Assembly: GCA_002104935.1 (NCBI GenBank)
Contig: MCGT01000023.1
Coordinates: 310,001 to 374,000, forward strand
Reading direction: 5' to 3'
DNA length: 64,000 bases
DNA from: Hesseltinella vesiculosa
Lineage: Eukaryota; Mucoromycota; Mucoromycetes; Mucorales; Cunninghamellaceae
The translations under genes and the position numbers were made by a program. Shown here piece after piece: positions 34,132 to 44,458 of this stretch. The number at the start of each line of letters is the position of its first letter. Position 1 is the stretch's first letter. The notes beneath the pieces are model-generated. The model saw only the letters and a program-made list of their open reading frames with translations. It did not search any database and was not told where the DNA came from.

Positions 34132-36275
34132 ATGCTCTTTTTCAAGCGGAATCCATTCGCATTACTACGATTATATTCAACAGATCTACGAGACTATCAA
34201 CAACATTGTATTGATATATGTGTGACCAAATTAAAGCAAGGGAATAAACGCCAGGTCGTCTCGTTACCAGTAGGTAAGAAAGGGCGCTATCAAAGCTTTC
34301 CTTTCTCACCCCTGTCTATTTTTTTTTAATGCTCAAAAGGGAGTGGGAAAACTGTAAGTACTCGTCGTTGATTGCCAATCTGATGTTTGTAATCTTAATC
34401 TTGTATAATCGCAGGTGGTTATGGCCAATTTGATCCCATCCATCCCATCACCAACACGTTTTGCCACAAAGACCCTCGTGTTAGCCCACCGTGCCGAACT
34501 TTTAGAACAGGCCAAGGCTCAGATAGAGCGCTTCAACCCCACCCTTGTAAGAAACACGTTTGCTACAAATCGTATGCAATTGTGGCTTATTTTTTCTTAG
34601 CGTGTCGCTATAGAACAGGGCCGCCGCAAAGTGGACGTGGATAATGCCGATGTGATCGTGGCGTCCGTCCAAAGCCTTGGTCGCCTTGAATCACCCCGCC
34701 TGACAAAGTACAATCCCGACCGATTCAAGGCTATCCTGATCGATGAGGCCCACCATGCCGCCGCCGCTACGTATACCCGTATCCTTGATCACTTTATGCT
34801 CTCATCGGACATCTTTATTTGGGGCTGCTCCGCCACCGTCCGGCGCCACGACGGTTTGCGCCTTGGTAACGTCTTTGATGACATGTCCTTCCATCTTGAT
34901 TTCCTATCCATGATTGAAGCCGGCTGGTAAACCTTCAAGCGACCGTCTCCCTCTCATCGAGCACCTGCAGAGCAATGCTGATGCCATTTCTTCGTCTGCC
35001 ACAATAGGCTGGCACCACTCAAAGTAACAACGATCGAAACCAGGGTGGATCTATCGTCGGTCAGCATCCAGAATCACGATTTCCACCCTGGCCAGCTGTC
35101 CCTTGCCGTCAATACCACAGAGCGGAACAGCATTATCCTCAACAGCTGGACAAAATTTGCCCAGGCGGCCGATACCAAGCGCCAGTCCACCCTGGTCTTC
35201 GCCGTAGACATTGCCCACACGAAAGAGCTCTGCGAGCAGTTCCGACAAAGAGGTATCCATGCCGAATATATCACCAGCGAAACCAACGCTCGCACGAGAC
35301 AAGATCTTTTACGTCAATTTCGCGACCGCCAGTTCCCTGTCATGGTCAACTGTGGTATTCTGACCGAAGGCACCGATATACCAGCCATCGACTGTCTGCT
35401 GATGGCCAGACCCACCCGCTCGTCCATTCTCTTCCAGCAAATGATGGGTCGTGGCATGCGACTCTTCCCCGGTAAAAACGACTGCCTCGTCATCGATTTT
35501 GTCGACAACTTCAAACGCTCTGGTCTCATCACCATCCCCACCCTCATGGGCCTCGACCCAGATACCATCGCGCAAGGTACATCACTTGCCCACCTTTTAC
35601 TTCTAAAACCGCAGCTAACCTTTTCTCACTCTCTCTTTTTTCATTTACTCAGGTGAAAATATCCTGGACTTGGAAAAGAAAGCCAAAGAAGCGGAGACCG
35701 TGCTAGATCCGCTGGTGCCGATTCACAATGAGGCCGTCAAGCTCAAAATTACAGAATACGATGATTTACAGGAATTCATGACGTTGTGCTCGGGCATGGC
35801 TGCCCGGCTGCAGAACATCTCGCGCCATCCTTGGGTAGCCATTGGTGATGACAAGTTTTGTCTGTCGATCGTGGGCTACGGGCGGTTGCTCCTGACTTGG
35901 GACGCTGCCAAGAGCGAATGGGCCGGCCAGTACCAGAAAAAGCGCGGCGTCGCCTACCAGCGGGGTCAAGCCCTGCCTCTGGATGCAACCGACATTGAAA
36001 CAGCGTTGCGTGCTGCCGACACCTGGGTCCAGCAGACCCTCCATCCTGCAAATTACCATCGATGGGCCCGCTTTCGCAAGGACCCCATGACCGACAAGCA
36101 ACGTGCTGCTCTCGCTCGCTACAAAGTCATGCCGCTGGAATCTGAAGGCGCCTCTCTCACCAAGGGCCAAGCGATGGATCTCCTTACCCGCCTGTCCCTT
36201 GGCCAATCCAAGCTCTGGCGTCAGCAATGCAAGCGGATATTACAGCAAAAACAGCTAGCCCATTTACAACGATAA
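34132..36275 (+). CDS. IRC3: mitochondrial DEAD/DEAH-type helicase, Irc3-like
   Basis: Six exons (34132-34273, 34340-34353, 34415-34546, 34601-34926, 35008-35576, 35653-36275) give 601 aa. The Walker A motif VGSGKT (residues 47-52) is encoded across a 14-nt microexon. DEAH is DEAHH at 144-148, followed by GCSATVRR (motif III), TLVFAVDIAHTKEL, EGTDIPAIDCLLMARPTRS and QMMGRGMRLFPGK (motif VI). The N-terminus MLFFKRNPFALLRLYSTDLRDYQQ has Arg, Lys and Leu and no acidic residue before the helicase core, which fits a mitochondrial presequence. Irc3 in yeast maintains mitochondrial DNA by remodelling branched structures. The C-terminal 200 residues are conserved in this subfamily and end in HLQR. 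It converges on the unknown gene at 36390. Confidence 0.88.
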
Positions 36276-36389
36276 TGTCACCTATGCCAGCTTAAAGAAT
36301 TGGGTATGCAAGTTTATTCATTACGCAAGACGTAAAAATAGAAATGAGGAGACAAGAGATGCATAAAAGGTAGACTTTGGGAAGGTATG

Positions 36390-37660
36390 TCATCGGCAAA
36401 TGATTGTTAATGTGTAGAGCATCAGGGTGAGCTGGTGCGAGAGATGCGGGGATTGATTGAACCAGAGGGGCAAGCGGTAAATCAGCCAAGGGTTGCGGCG
36501 CCAGATGGGATGGCGTTGGATAGCAGGCAGGCAGGGTCGTTGGCGCGTCGTGCTGGTGACCAGGAGTCTGGCCAACAGTAAACAGGTGAATAAGAGTGGG
36601 GCGTATAATCTACGGTCACGGCAATGGTGCATAGAGGTGGGCTGGGCTGGCAATGGCGGCGGAGGCTCAGGAGGCTCTTCATCCGCCCACCAGGCTTGTA
36701 CAAGTTGCGCAGGCTTGGTCAAGGCAGAAAGGAAGGAGGATGAGGCGGGAGTAGAGATGGAGGGCGTGGGCGGGTCGTCCTTGCGATAATGATGATGGTG
36801 GTGATGATGGTGAAGGTGTTGGATGTCTTGTGCGGCGGCGGCCATGGACAGCAAAGAACTGGAGGATGGCGTGCTGGGAATGCTTGGCAAAGGAATGCCT
36901 GGATCTAAATAAGCAGAGTCAAACGCGTCATCGACCATTGTCAAGACATGCATCACATGAGCATCCAGGCGAACCTGGTGCTCATTAAGCTGGTCGTGCA
37001 TCCACTGTGGGGAACGGCGAGGGGTGGCTCTGTTGCTATCGTCAGCATCATCGTCGTCTACATCGGTCCATTGGTCGCTGCTGAGATCATCTGGTGAGTC
37101 GCTGGTAGGTCTGGGGATGGAGGCGGGGTGGAGGCTGTGGTATGCTTCTTGCAATAACTTTTGCACGGTGACGTTCATATCGTCTATGTAGCAATTGTCG
37201 GGGTCGGTGACGTCGGATTTGGAGGTGGAAGGAGACTGCCGTTGTGTGGCTTCTACGGGGGGATGTTGTTTCTGTCTATGAAAAGTGGCAGCTGGCCGGG
37301 CGGCAAGTGTCCCTTCTAGCCTAGTGGGAAATGCACATCAGGATTTTCTTGTTCGTGTCACATACTCTCCATTTTAGTTCCTTACCTTTGCAGGCGAGAT
37401 TCCATAGCTTGTAAGAGAATGAACGTATCGGTGATGGTTTGTTGCATTGTATCTAATATATCCTGTACCTGGGTATTGAAAGAAAGCGTGTTGGTAAGAA
37501 TCATTTGGCTTGCATGACCTGTGCTCGAGGCAGTGCGTCTTACATGGTCACTCAGGGCAATGGCAGAATCAGGCTGAACATTGCCATCATGGACAGTTCG
37601 AGAATAGGGAGGTGGCGGAGGAGACCCCAGCGATCGACGTTGGAGATTCTCAAAGGTCAT
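36390..37660 (-). CDS. unknown protein with C-terminal membrane segment
   Basis: Two exons (37660-37386 and 37320-36390) give 401 aa of unrecognised family. The N-terminal 90 residues are Pro/Ser-rich and then helical (QVQDILDTMQQTITDTFILLQAMESRL), likely a coiled coil. The middle is acidic (QWTDVDDDDADD) and contains a run of eight His. The C-terminus has a hydrophobic helix near 330-348 (LYAPLLFTCLLLARLLV) and a second weaker one at the end (LTLMLYTLTIIC), so a tail-anchored or hairpin membrane protein is possible. A 75-nt stretch in exon 1 (37463-37537) starts GTAAGA, ends CCCAG and is a multiple of three without stops; it may be a real intron, shortening the protein by 25 residues. No function is assigned. 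Confidence 0.6.
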
Positions 37661-37884
37661 GAGTGTGCCACAGTCTTCATGAATGGTTGATTTCAATAAA
37701 AAAGATAAAATGGAAAAATAATTGCTCCCAAGCAAAAAGGAGACTCATTTTTTACAGTTTCACAACTCCGCAGGTACAACCATTCGACAATTGTGCAACG
37801 TGCAACGGGTGCTGGATTTTTTTTTTTTTTGTGAATCATGGAAAATGGAGAGAAGTATTTCGGTGGCAACTTATTTTTTATTTC

Positions 37885-38050
37885 ATGGATGTTGATGGGG
37901 GAGAAGGGTTATTTTTTAATGGATGTTGATAGTGAAAAACAGGGGAATTTTTTTATGGGAGTTGATAGAGAACAACGGGGGGGGGAAAGGGGGTTTTTGG
38001 GAGTTGACAGAGAAAAAAGCTACTCCATGGATGTTGATGGGGAAAAAATA
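37885..38050. repeat. degenerate 25-45-bp tandem repeat at the 3' end of the AIR1 gene
   Basis: Five variants of ATGG(A/G)(T/A)GTTGA(T/C)(A/G)G, each followed by GAAAA-, GGGG- or T-rich filler, start near 37885, 37919, 37955, 37998 and 38027. The copy at 38027 lies in the last codons of the AIR1 frame (FSPSTSME on the minus strand), and the stop codon falls next to it. The others lie in the 3' UTR. Confidence 0.65.
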
Positions 38051-40437
38051 TTACGATTGGCGGTATGGGTAGTCACTGTACCCAACTTGGCCCAGGAATG
38101 CCTGGGAAGAGGGCGCAGGGGAAGGTTGAGAGGATGGGGTCGAACGAGGGAAGGACGTGGATGGGAAGAATTGGTCGGCCGGCATGTTGGGCCGATAATG
38201 GATAGGAGGCGGGGCATGGTAATGGGTGGAGGGGGATGGGTGGCTGCAGAGTGCGGACGGTAGTACAGAGGAGGAGGGTACGCGGGGGCTGGGGCCGAGG
38301 CAGATGGTTGCTGCAGCGCCTTCCAGTTATTCTGGCCGCTTAGAGCATGTTGTAAGAGTGAGGGGGGAGGGACGGAAGAGCTGGGGTTGTTTGGGCGCAC
38401 TGAGATCACAGGAGGGGGATGGGTAGGATGATGGGCCTGGTCCAACGGAAGGGGAGGGTGCAGGCCCATTTGTCTCGTGGCCCCTTCATTCACCAATCCA
38501 GCCATTTTTTTTTTTGCCTTTTGTCTCTTTCTACTTGCCGACCTCTTTTTTGTTTGTTTGGTACCCATACCATGTCGGCCAGGCGCACTAGCCGCAGGAT
38601 GAGACCCGGGTTGAGAGCTAGTGCTGGCTAGGGAGTGTGCTGGAGGCACGGGCACGTCGGGGATGGTAGCTTGGCGGGCTGCCGGGTCTTTCCCTTTGTC
38701 TGTTGTCGAGGGTAGCCGCTCGCTGGCGTTTTTGCCTTTTTTGTTCTTCTTGCCCTTCGGCTTGGCATTGCTGTCTGCGTCGTCGTGGGTTCTGGCCTTC
38801 TCATCAAGTCGAAGAGAATGGCGCCGATGGGGCACCGAGTCTTCACTTTCTGAGCGATGTCGGCGGTGTAAACGGTCACGACCGAAGGAATCCTCAGAGT
38901 CAGAAGGGTATGATCGTCTGCCATGCTTGTGTGGCCGTGGTGGTGTGGGCGAGCGGCTTCTTTTGATTGGCTTACCCGTGTTGCTCATCAGAGCAGCACG
39001 GAATGAGGTCGGCGAAGCTTGGAGATGGCCAGGCAGAGTGGGGCAATCCTATGGCAAATTTGACAAGTGTGCGTTGAATAAGAGCAGTACTGGCCATGCG
39101 ATTAGTCTAATCAACTTACGTCCCCAAAATGCCCCTCGTTAGAGCAGTTGTAGCAGTAACGGGGGGCATGGCGGCTCATGGGAACACCTTCTCCATTGGA
39201 TACGTAGAGAGAGAATACCTCCATGCACGACTGACAATAACAACGTGGAAGCGTGTTAGTGAACAAGCCCCCTTTCCAACGCCGCAGTCGCGTTGGCGAA
39301 TCATGTCACTCTGCCCAAAAACTTACTTTTGCAGTGTGATCCCTCGAGCCACAGTACTTGCAGTTATCTTTTGTTCGAGCATTTGTGCATTCCTATCATG
39401 ACAGAATAAAATAAAATAATCATGAAGAGTTGTCGACCTGCTGTCCTGCTTTTCTCGTGGTTACCATGTTCGAATGTCCGCGTTGCTTGCAGTTAGAGCA
39501 GTGCGCTCGCATGGAACATCCTCGGGTGGTGTGGCGCTCCCCACAGCTGAGACACTGAACAAAAAAAAAAAAAAAAAGAGAAGAGGTCATTACCAGTGGA
39601 CGCTTTGTGTTGCTCATATGCTTACTCGTGTACAAGACCCAGAAATATGTCCCGGGATTCCACAAACGTAGCAAATCAATGGTGCACGTCCGCGAGGCAG
39701 TCGATCTTGTTGCAAGTATTGCTATGAAAAGGTGAAGAATAAAGATAAAGGTCGGACCCACTCCCCCCCCTTTTTTTTTCTCGGTGCTTACGGTGTCATC
39801 CAAGATTTTTTGCAAAGTTTCGTTGAGCTTTGGGTCCGTAGTAGTTGAGGACGTAGGTTCGTTGATATCAAGGGTAGTCAGGTTGATATCCAAATGGCGA
39901 GTTGAGGGCATGTCCTCCACTTCGTCGGAGTCACTTACAAAGCTCTCGTACCGGGTATCATCGCTGTCAGATTGATCATAGAAAGTTTCCGCTGCAGAAT
40001 GCTCAGAGTCAGAGTCAGAGTCAGAGTCAGAAGTTTCGCTTTCTGAGGAGTCGATGGTGGCCAAAGGTAGGTGGGACTTTGAACTGGTCACTACAGGGGA
40101 AGAGGCTGGTTTTGGTACACCAGTAGGCTGTGGTTCAGAGGTCGTGATTTCGAGGGGCTGTCCTGTCAAAGATCGGCTGGGAAGAGCATTGCTGCTATAC
40201 TGCACTATACTAATCAATCGATCTTCGGTATCGCTATCTAGTTCATTGCTACTATCGCTGATCATAGAGGAGTGCAACACGAGTAGATTCAAAAAAAGGC
40301 TGTTTAGCGTTTTCCCAGTCACAATCAGATAAACAATCGCCACCGTTTCTAGCATGATCCATTGCTTACCTGTCGCCCTTGACTTCATTTTCGTATTGTT
40401 GTAGTAAAGCCAAGTCTTCTTCCTCTTCGTCAAACAT
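38020..40437 (-). CDS. AIR1: Air1/Air2 (ZCCHC7) zinc-knuckle protein, TRAMP complex subunit
   Basis: Seven exons (40437-40370, 40257-39792, 39721-39626, 39554-39465, 39392-39327, 39230-39120, 39048-38020) give 641 aa. The N-terminal 200 residues are acidic, with Ser-Asp repeats. Five zinc knuckles follow: CYVCGIPGHISGSC, CLSCGERHTTRGC (one residue short), CSNCKQRGHSNMEC, CKYCGSRDHTAKSC and CYNCSNEGHFGDDC. This is the Air1/Air2 array that presents RNA to the Trf4/5 poly(A) polymerase for nuclear exosome decay. Introns split knuckles 3, 4 and 5 at the same place, one residue before the last Cys. The long C-terminal tail is basic and Pro-rich (SRSPTPPRPHKHGRR, KQTKKRSASRKRQKAKKK) and nuclear-looking. 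The coding end runs into a degenerate tandem repeat. Confidence 0.88.
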
Positions 40438-40913
40438 AATTGGTTGCGACAGACAAACGTCCAAAAGAAAAAAAAATACACAAGGAAGAGGAGAAAATAA
40501 TGCTGTGGCGGCGGGCCACAAAAATGCCAGACGTCTGTGAGCACGATCCTTTTTTCTTCGGCTATCTTTAGATCAAATGTCGAATTGATGACTTTTAGCA
40601 AGGTCAGCTTCTATACTTACTTTATGAACATATAATAAAAGCAGTAAGCAAGGATTAAGAAAAAATAATTGTGCCCAGTAAATTTTCTCTTTTCCGAGAT
40701 GCTGATCACCGCTGTGTCTTGCAACACGGTATGGAATCCACCATTCGAAAGTCGAGATATATGGTGGTTGGAGACCGTTTGCTCATCAATATTCATATAC
40801 TCTTACTTCGCGCAGCCTTGGTGCGGGATCACCCACTACCGTTCCTTTCCCTTTCTCTTTCTCAATGGTTTCAAAACACCAGAAGAACCTAAACGGAGCC
40901 AAAAGTGGGTATT
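40438..40913. other. spacer upstream of AIR1 and downstream of the UBP-finger gene
   Basis: About 475 bp between two leftward genes. It contains the AIR1 promoter and the 3' region of the zinc-finger gene. No TATA box, repeat or further coding signal could be supported. Confidence 0.45.
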
Positions 40914-41424
40914 TTAATTTTGAGCCGATGAGCTGGAGGAAGAAGCCGCGTCCGGCAGATGAGACACAGTCAGAGTGGGTGGTGGCTGATGGAACTTGGT
41001 CTGGTAAGCAGCTAGTTTGACAGCGTCGAGGCACTATGACAAGAATACAGCAGGAGACGATGAGCTCGTACGACCCAGCAAATGCGGCCTTTCCACGAAC
41101 CTGATGAATGACGTAGTTTTCGCACTTGAAGCACCAGACAGACAAATCTGAATAGCTTAGGCATACAGGATGATTGTCGGCCTCTGCATGCTGCTTCATA
41201 TGGCCATGGCGATACCGAGAGCAAAAGATGCCCGAGCAATGGAGGCATTGCCAGTTTTCCTCAGCATCTTGGCACGAAAGGCAAGGGCTCGTTAGAAAAA
41301 CTTGCAAAGAATCAGTCGATTGGGGAAGATGAGGGCAATCGGTGATGGGCTCCACCGCATATCCAATATCCTCGTTTTGTAAGGCCAATGCATACTTGGC
41401 ATCTTGATCTTGTTCGCTGGTCAT
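40914..41424 (-). CDS. small UBP-type zinc-finger (HDAC6/USP-like) protein
   Basis: Two exons (41424-41101 and 41033-40914) give 147 aa. Residues 30-107 form a ZnF-UBP domain: SPCLSCQDAEENWQCLHC, SRYRHGHMKQHAEADNHPVCLSYSDLSVWCFKCENYVIH. The cysteines, histidines and WCF/Y core that pack against the free C-terminal Gly-Gly of ubiquitin are present, as in HDAC6 and USP5. No deacetylase or protease domain accompanies it, so it is a stand-alone ubiquitin-tail or peptide binder. The tail after residue 108 is short and Ser-rich (SSSSSAQN). Many zygomycete fungi carry such single-domain proteins; the biological role is inference. Confidence 0.85.
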
Positions 41425-41528
41425 GGCAATCTAAAAGCAAAAGTGTTAAGAAAAGAAATAAAAAAAAAAGACGCGGAGCGAGGGTTTATTACGGAATGAG
41501 AGTAAATATGAAATGAACGGAAAGGAGA

Positions 41529-42965
41529 TCAAGCTTCCAAATTAACCAAGATATCCGTAAAGCCATCCAACACTTGCTGCACCTTTTCATCGTCCATTGA
41601 GCCTTTTTGCCAACAAAAGCTGGCATGCAAGGCATTGACGCAGGTGATTGTTTGCAGGCCTAGCACGTTGGTAAAGGTTTGAGCGCTTTGCATGAACCAG
41701 AGGTCATGCAGGGTCCATTCAGAAGCCACAGGGCCAAAGCGACCAAGGTCAGAGTGTTCCATACCCCCGGCACGTTTCATCTTGTTCTTGCGCATGTCAT
41801 TCCAGTAGCCAATATACTCCTTAGGGTAGGCCAACAGGCCGAGGAACTGCCCTTTGATGCACGATTTAGCCTTGTAACTTTGGAGGTGCGTGTAGTACTG
41901 CTGTGCCAATGGCCAGAAACTGCGATTGGTGTCCGACAGGTCCTTTTTAGCATGCCACACACGGAATGATTCACCGACGTAGTTCCCCAAAGCTTGGTCA
42001 ATTTTACAAATTGGTCGGCAATTCACGGGAGTAGCCACCGAAACACTAAATCCTGGGTACACCTTTGCCCATGCAACGATAAAGGCCATGTAGACGACAG
42101 CATGCACCGAGATTTTCTTGGTTTTGGCAAGCGAGATCACCTTGGCCCATGCCTCGCCATCCACTTTACGGACACCAGCAGCGGTGTGATGAGGGTCGTC
42201 GGGGATGGCGGCTGCATCGCCTTGCCAAAGAGGTGGTCCGCGCTGTAATAAAGAGTTGGGGAGAATGGACCGTTTGATGATCCCGCCAAAGAGAGAAGCG
42301 TAGTCGCGGGCAGTAGGCCGAGGGATATCAAAAGCTTCCATGCACTTGTAAGCTGCCAGAGCCTTGTCCTGAGCAGGCTTAACGATCCAATTGCTGGGAA
42401 TGGTGTCAGCAGCCATGGGCGACGCAGGCAGGTGGCGAAGGAGACTGGACCAAAAGTGAGTCAAGCTCTTGCCGTCCATAATGACATGGCTGGTGATCAG
42501 GACAATAACTACGCCCGTATTGGTGTCGATAGAATGCTGAGCATTTTTCTTCCCATGAAACACCTGCAGACGCCAAGGTGGGAGCTGAGCCTTTGTATCC
42601 AACAGGTTTTGGTCACAAGCGTCTCTAAGGATAGCTTCAAGCGTCGACTGCTCACTCCATGGACGCACGCTGATCAGATCGGCCAAGGAGAATGGGGCAG
42701 CGACTTTGAAATGGGCAGACGATTGATCGTAGTCGGTTGGCACAAGACACAGGGTGGGGTATTCCTCAATGACACGTATAATGGCAGGGTAAAGCCAGGG
42801 CAGGTATGTAGCCGCCAAGTCGTCTTGCTGTTTAATAACGGCTGGGGCAGTAAGTTCGCCAGCACACACAACTGATCCATAACAGTTGGTTAATGACTTG
42901 GACGCTTGGTACTTTTCAAGCATTCCCAATGGAGCACGTGGGTAAGGATCTGAGGTCACTGTCAT
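41529..42965 (-). CDS. alcohol acetyltransferase-like (AATase/condensation-fold) enzyme
   Basis: A single exon encodes 478 aa, about the usual size of fungal alcohol O-acetyltransferases. The catalytic motif of the BAHD/condensation-type fold, HxxxDG, is SHVIMDGKS with His160 and Asp164. Later conserved parts include SVATPVNCRPICK and the acceptor-side helix near NYVGESFRVW. Such enzymes use an acetyl-CoA-type donor and an alcohol or amine acceptor; the substrate is not inferable. No signal peptide or membrane helix is evident. It sits 103 bp downstream of the UBP-finger gene on the same strand, without a common pathway that I recognise. Confidence 0.82.
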   Translation of the reverse strand: MTVTSDPYPRAPLGMLEKYQASKSLTNCYGSVVCAGELTAPAVIKQQDDLAATYLPWLYPAIIRVIEEYPTLCLVPTDYDQSSAHFKVAAPFSLADLISVRPWSEQSTLEAILRDACDQNLLDTKAQLPPWRLQVFHGKKNAQHSIDTNTGVVIVLITSHVIMDGKSLTHFWSSLLRHLPASPMAADTIPSNWIVKPAQDKALAAYKCMEAFDIPRPTARDYASLFGGIIKRSILPNSLLQRGPPLWQGDAAAIPDDPHHTAAGVRKVDGEAWAKVISLAKTKKISVHAVVYMAFIVAWAKVYPGFSVSVATPVNCRPICKIDQALGNYVGESFRVWHAKKDLSDTNRSFWPLAQQYYTHLQSYKAKSCIKGQFLGLLAYPKEYIGYWNDMRKNKMKRAGGMEHSDLGRFGPVASEWTLHDLWFMQSAQTFTNVLGLQTITCVNALHASFCWQKGSMDDEKVQQVLDGFTDILVNLEA

Positions 42966-43175
42966 TAGGATTAAATAAATATTACTTTAATACAATTAAG
43001 GGAATGGTAAGGGTGCAAATGCTATAATAAATTAGAAGAGTGGGGAAAGAAAGCAGTTCGACCGAAAAAAATGGCCCCTTTTTTGTGCTCATTTTTTTTG
43101 TTTCCCCGCTCGTCACTTTTCTTCGTCTTTGTTCAGTTTTTTTTTTTTTTTTTTTGTCGAGGTGGGACAGGAGCC

Positions 43176-44273
43176 ATGATCAGTCTATTTTTTATATGCT
43201 TCTTCTCCACCAATGTACTGCTAGCTTCACTCCGTCTTGAGCTTCACCTTGCGTTTGCATTGGCTGTGTCTCTTGGTTATTCACGGTGGTGGCGGCAAGA
43301 AAAAGACGCTCGCCAACGTACACTGTTGCATCCTCAATCGCATGTTCTTCATTCCTCTTCACTTCTCGACAATGCTCGCCACCTGAATACCATGCTCGAC
43401 GATATGGTACTCTCACACCCTGCTCATTGGTTGTCATTCCTTGGTATCATGCCTGCCCATGATGCTCATGCAGCTCCCAGCAACAGAATCGCCAGCCCAG
43501 CTTCTTCCCAGCCCTCCACATCGTCCTCATCTTCATTGCGTGAACAACAGCTACAGAGGCAGCATGATCAGCAAGTCGATCGATCTCATCAGCTGGAGCA
43601 GAAAGTTCTAGCGCTTGAGCAGCAGCTGGCCACAGAGAAGCAGCAGCGCCGCGAACTGGACTTGTTTGTGCGCGAGACAAATCAAGAGCTCCAGCGTATC
43701 ACCAGCCATGCATTACAGTGGGAACAGCAAGCCAAGGCGTGGCATGACCAATTGGATGAGAAAAAACACCAAATGGAGCTGCTTAGCACCAAGGCGGCTA
43801 CGCTGGAATCCAGCCTGCACGAACGTGACAATCAGCTCAAGGACCACCAGCGGCAGCTGGATCTGGCGCAGGACAGACACACTCTTGCTCTGGAACAGCT
43901 AGAGCAGGACCTCACGATCCAAAAGCAGCAACTATCACAGCAGCAGCAGGATCATCGGCAAGAACTCGAGCAGCACGCTTTGGAACGGCAGCAACTGGAG
44001 ACGAAGATCGAAGCATTGAAGCAGCTCAAGCTCACAGCGCCACCTCGTCCGTCATCTTCACAGAGCCAGCCTCATGCTGACAGCCAGTGGCAAGCCAAGC
44101 TGGACAACAAGACACGCCAATGCTCTGAATTACAGCAGATGGTGCGTCGTTTGGAGGCACTGGTCAGTGAATTGCGGCGCCAGCTGGACGACAACCTAGC
44201 TCATTTGAACGACCGGGAGCAAAAATTGCAAGCCTTTCTTTCCGACCAACAGCACGAGCCATCCATTTTTTGA
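43176..44273 (+). CDS. coiled-coil protein with N-terminal membrane or signal segment
   Basis: A single frame encodes 365 aa from MISLFFICFFSTNVLLASL, a hydrophobic N-terminus that fits a signal anchor. A hydrophilic linker (residues 35-125) leads to a long Gln/Glu/Leu-rich coiled coil from about 125 to 350 (QLEQKVLALEQQLATEKQQ, SSLHERDNQLKDHQRQLDL). The family is not recognised; it resembles tethering or sporulation-type coiled-coil proteins only in architecture. An upstream ATG at 43071 stays in frame across a T tract and would add 35 very hydrophobic residues; the later start is preferred because the T tract resembles a leader. TATAATAA at 43023-43030 lies before both. Confidence 0.6.
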   Translation: MISLFFICFFSTNVLLASLRLELHLAFALAVSLGYSRWWRQEKDARQRTLLHPQSHVLHSSSLLDNARHLNTMLDDMVLSHPAHWLSFLGIMPAHDAHAAPSNRIASPASSQPSTSSSSSLREQQLQRQHDQQVDRSHQLEQKVLALEQQLATEKQQRRELDLFVRETNQELQRITSHALQWEQQAKAWHDQLDEKKHQMELLSTKAATLESSLHERDNQLKDHQRQLDLAQDRHTLALEQLEQDLTIQKQQLSQQQQDHRQELEQHALERQQLETKIEALKQLKLTAPPRPSSSQSQPHADSQWQAKLDNKTRQCSELQQMVRRLEALVSELRRQLDDNLAHLNDREQKLQAFLSDQQHEPSIF

Positions 44274-44458
44274 TCCAGTTTACCTCCTTCATACCCTTTA
44301 GTCTCTCTATCGCCTTTTTTTACATAACCAATAAACGTACACTTTGCTATACATAGGGCCCTCCTGGTAACGTGAACCCGGAATGAATTTATCCGTGTTT
44401 TCGACTGATAAAAGCAAGCTATTTTTTCTCCATTGAAGCAGCTGAAAAAAAAAATATC

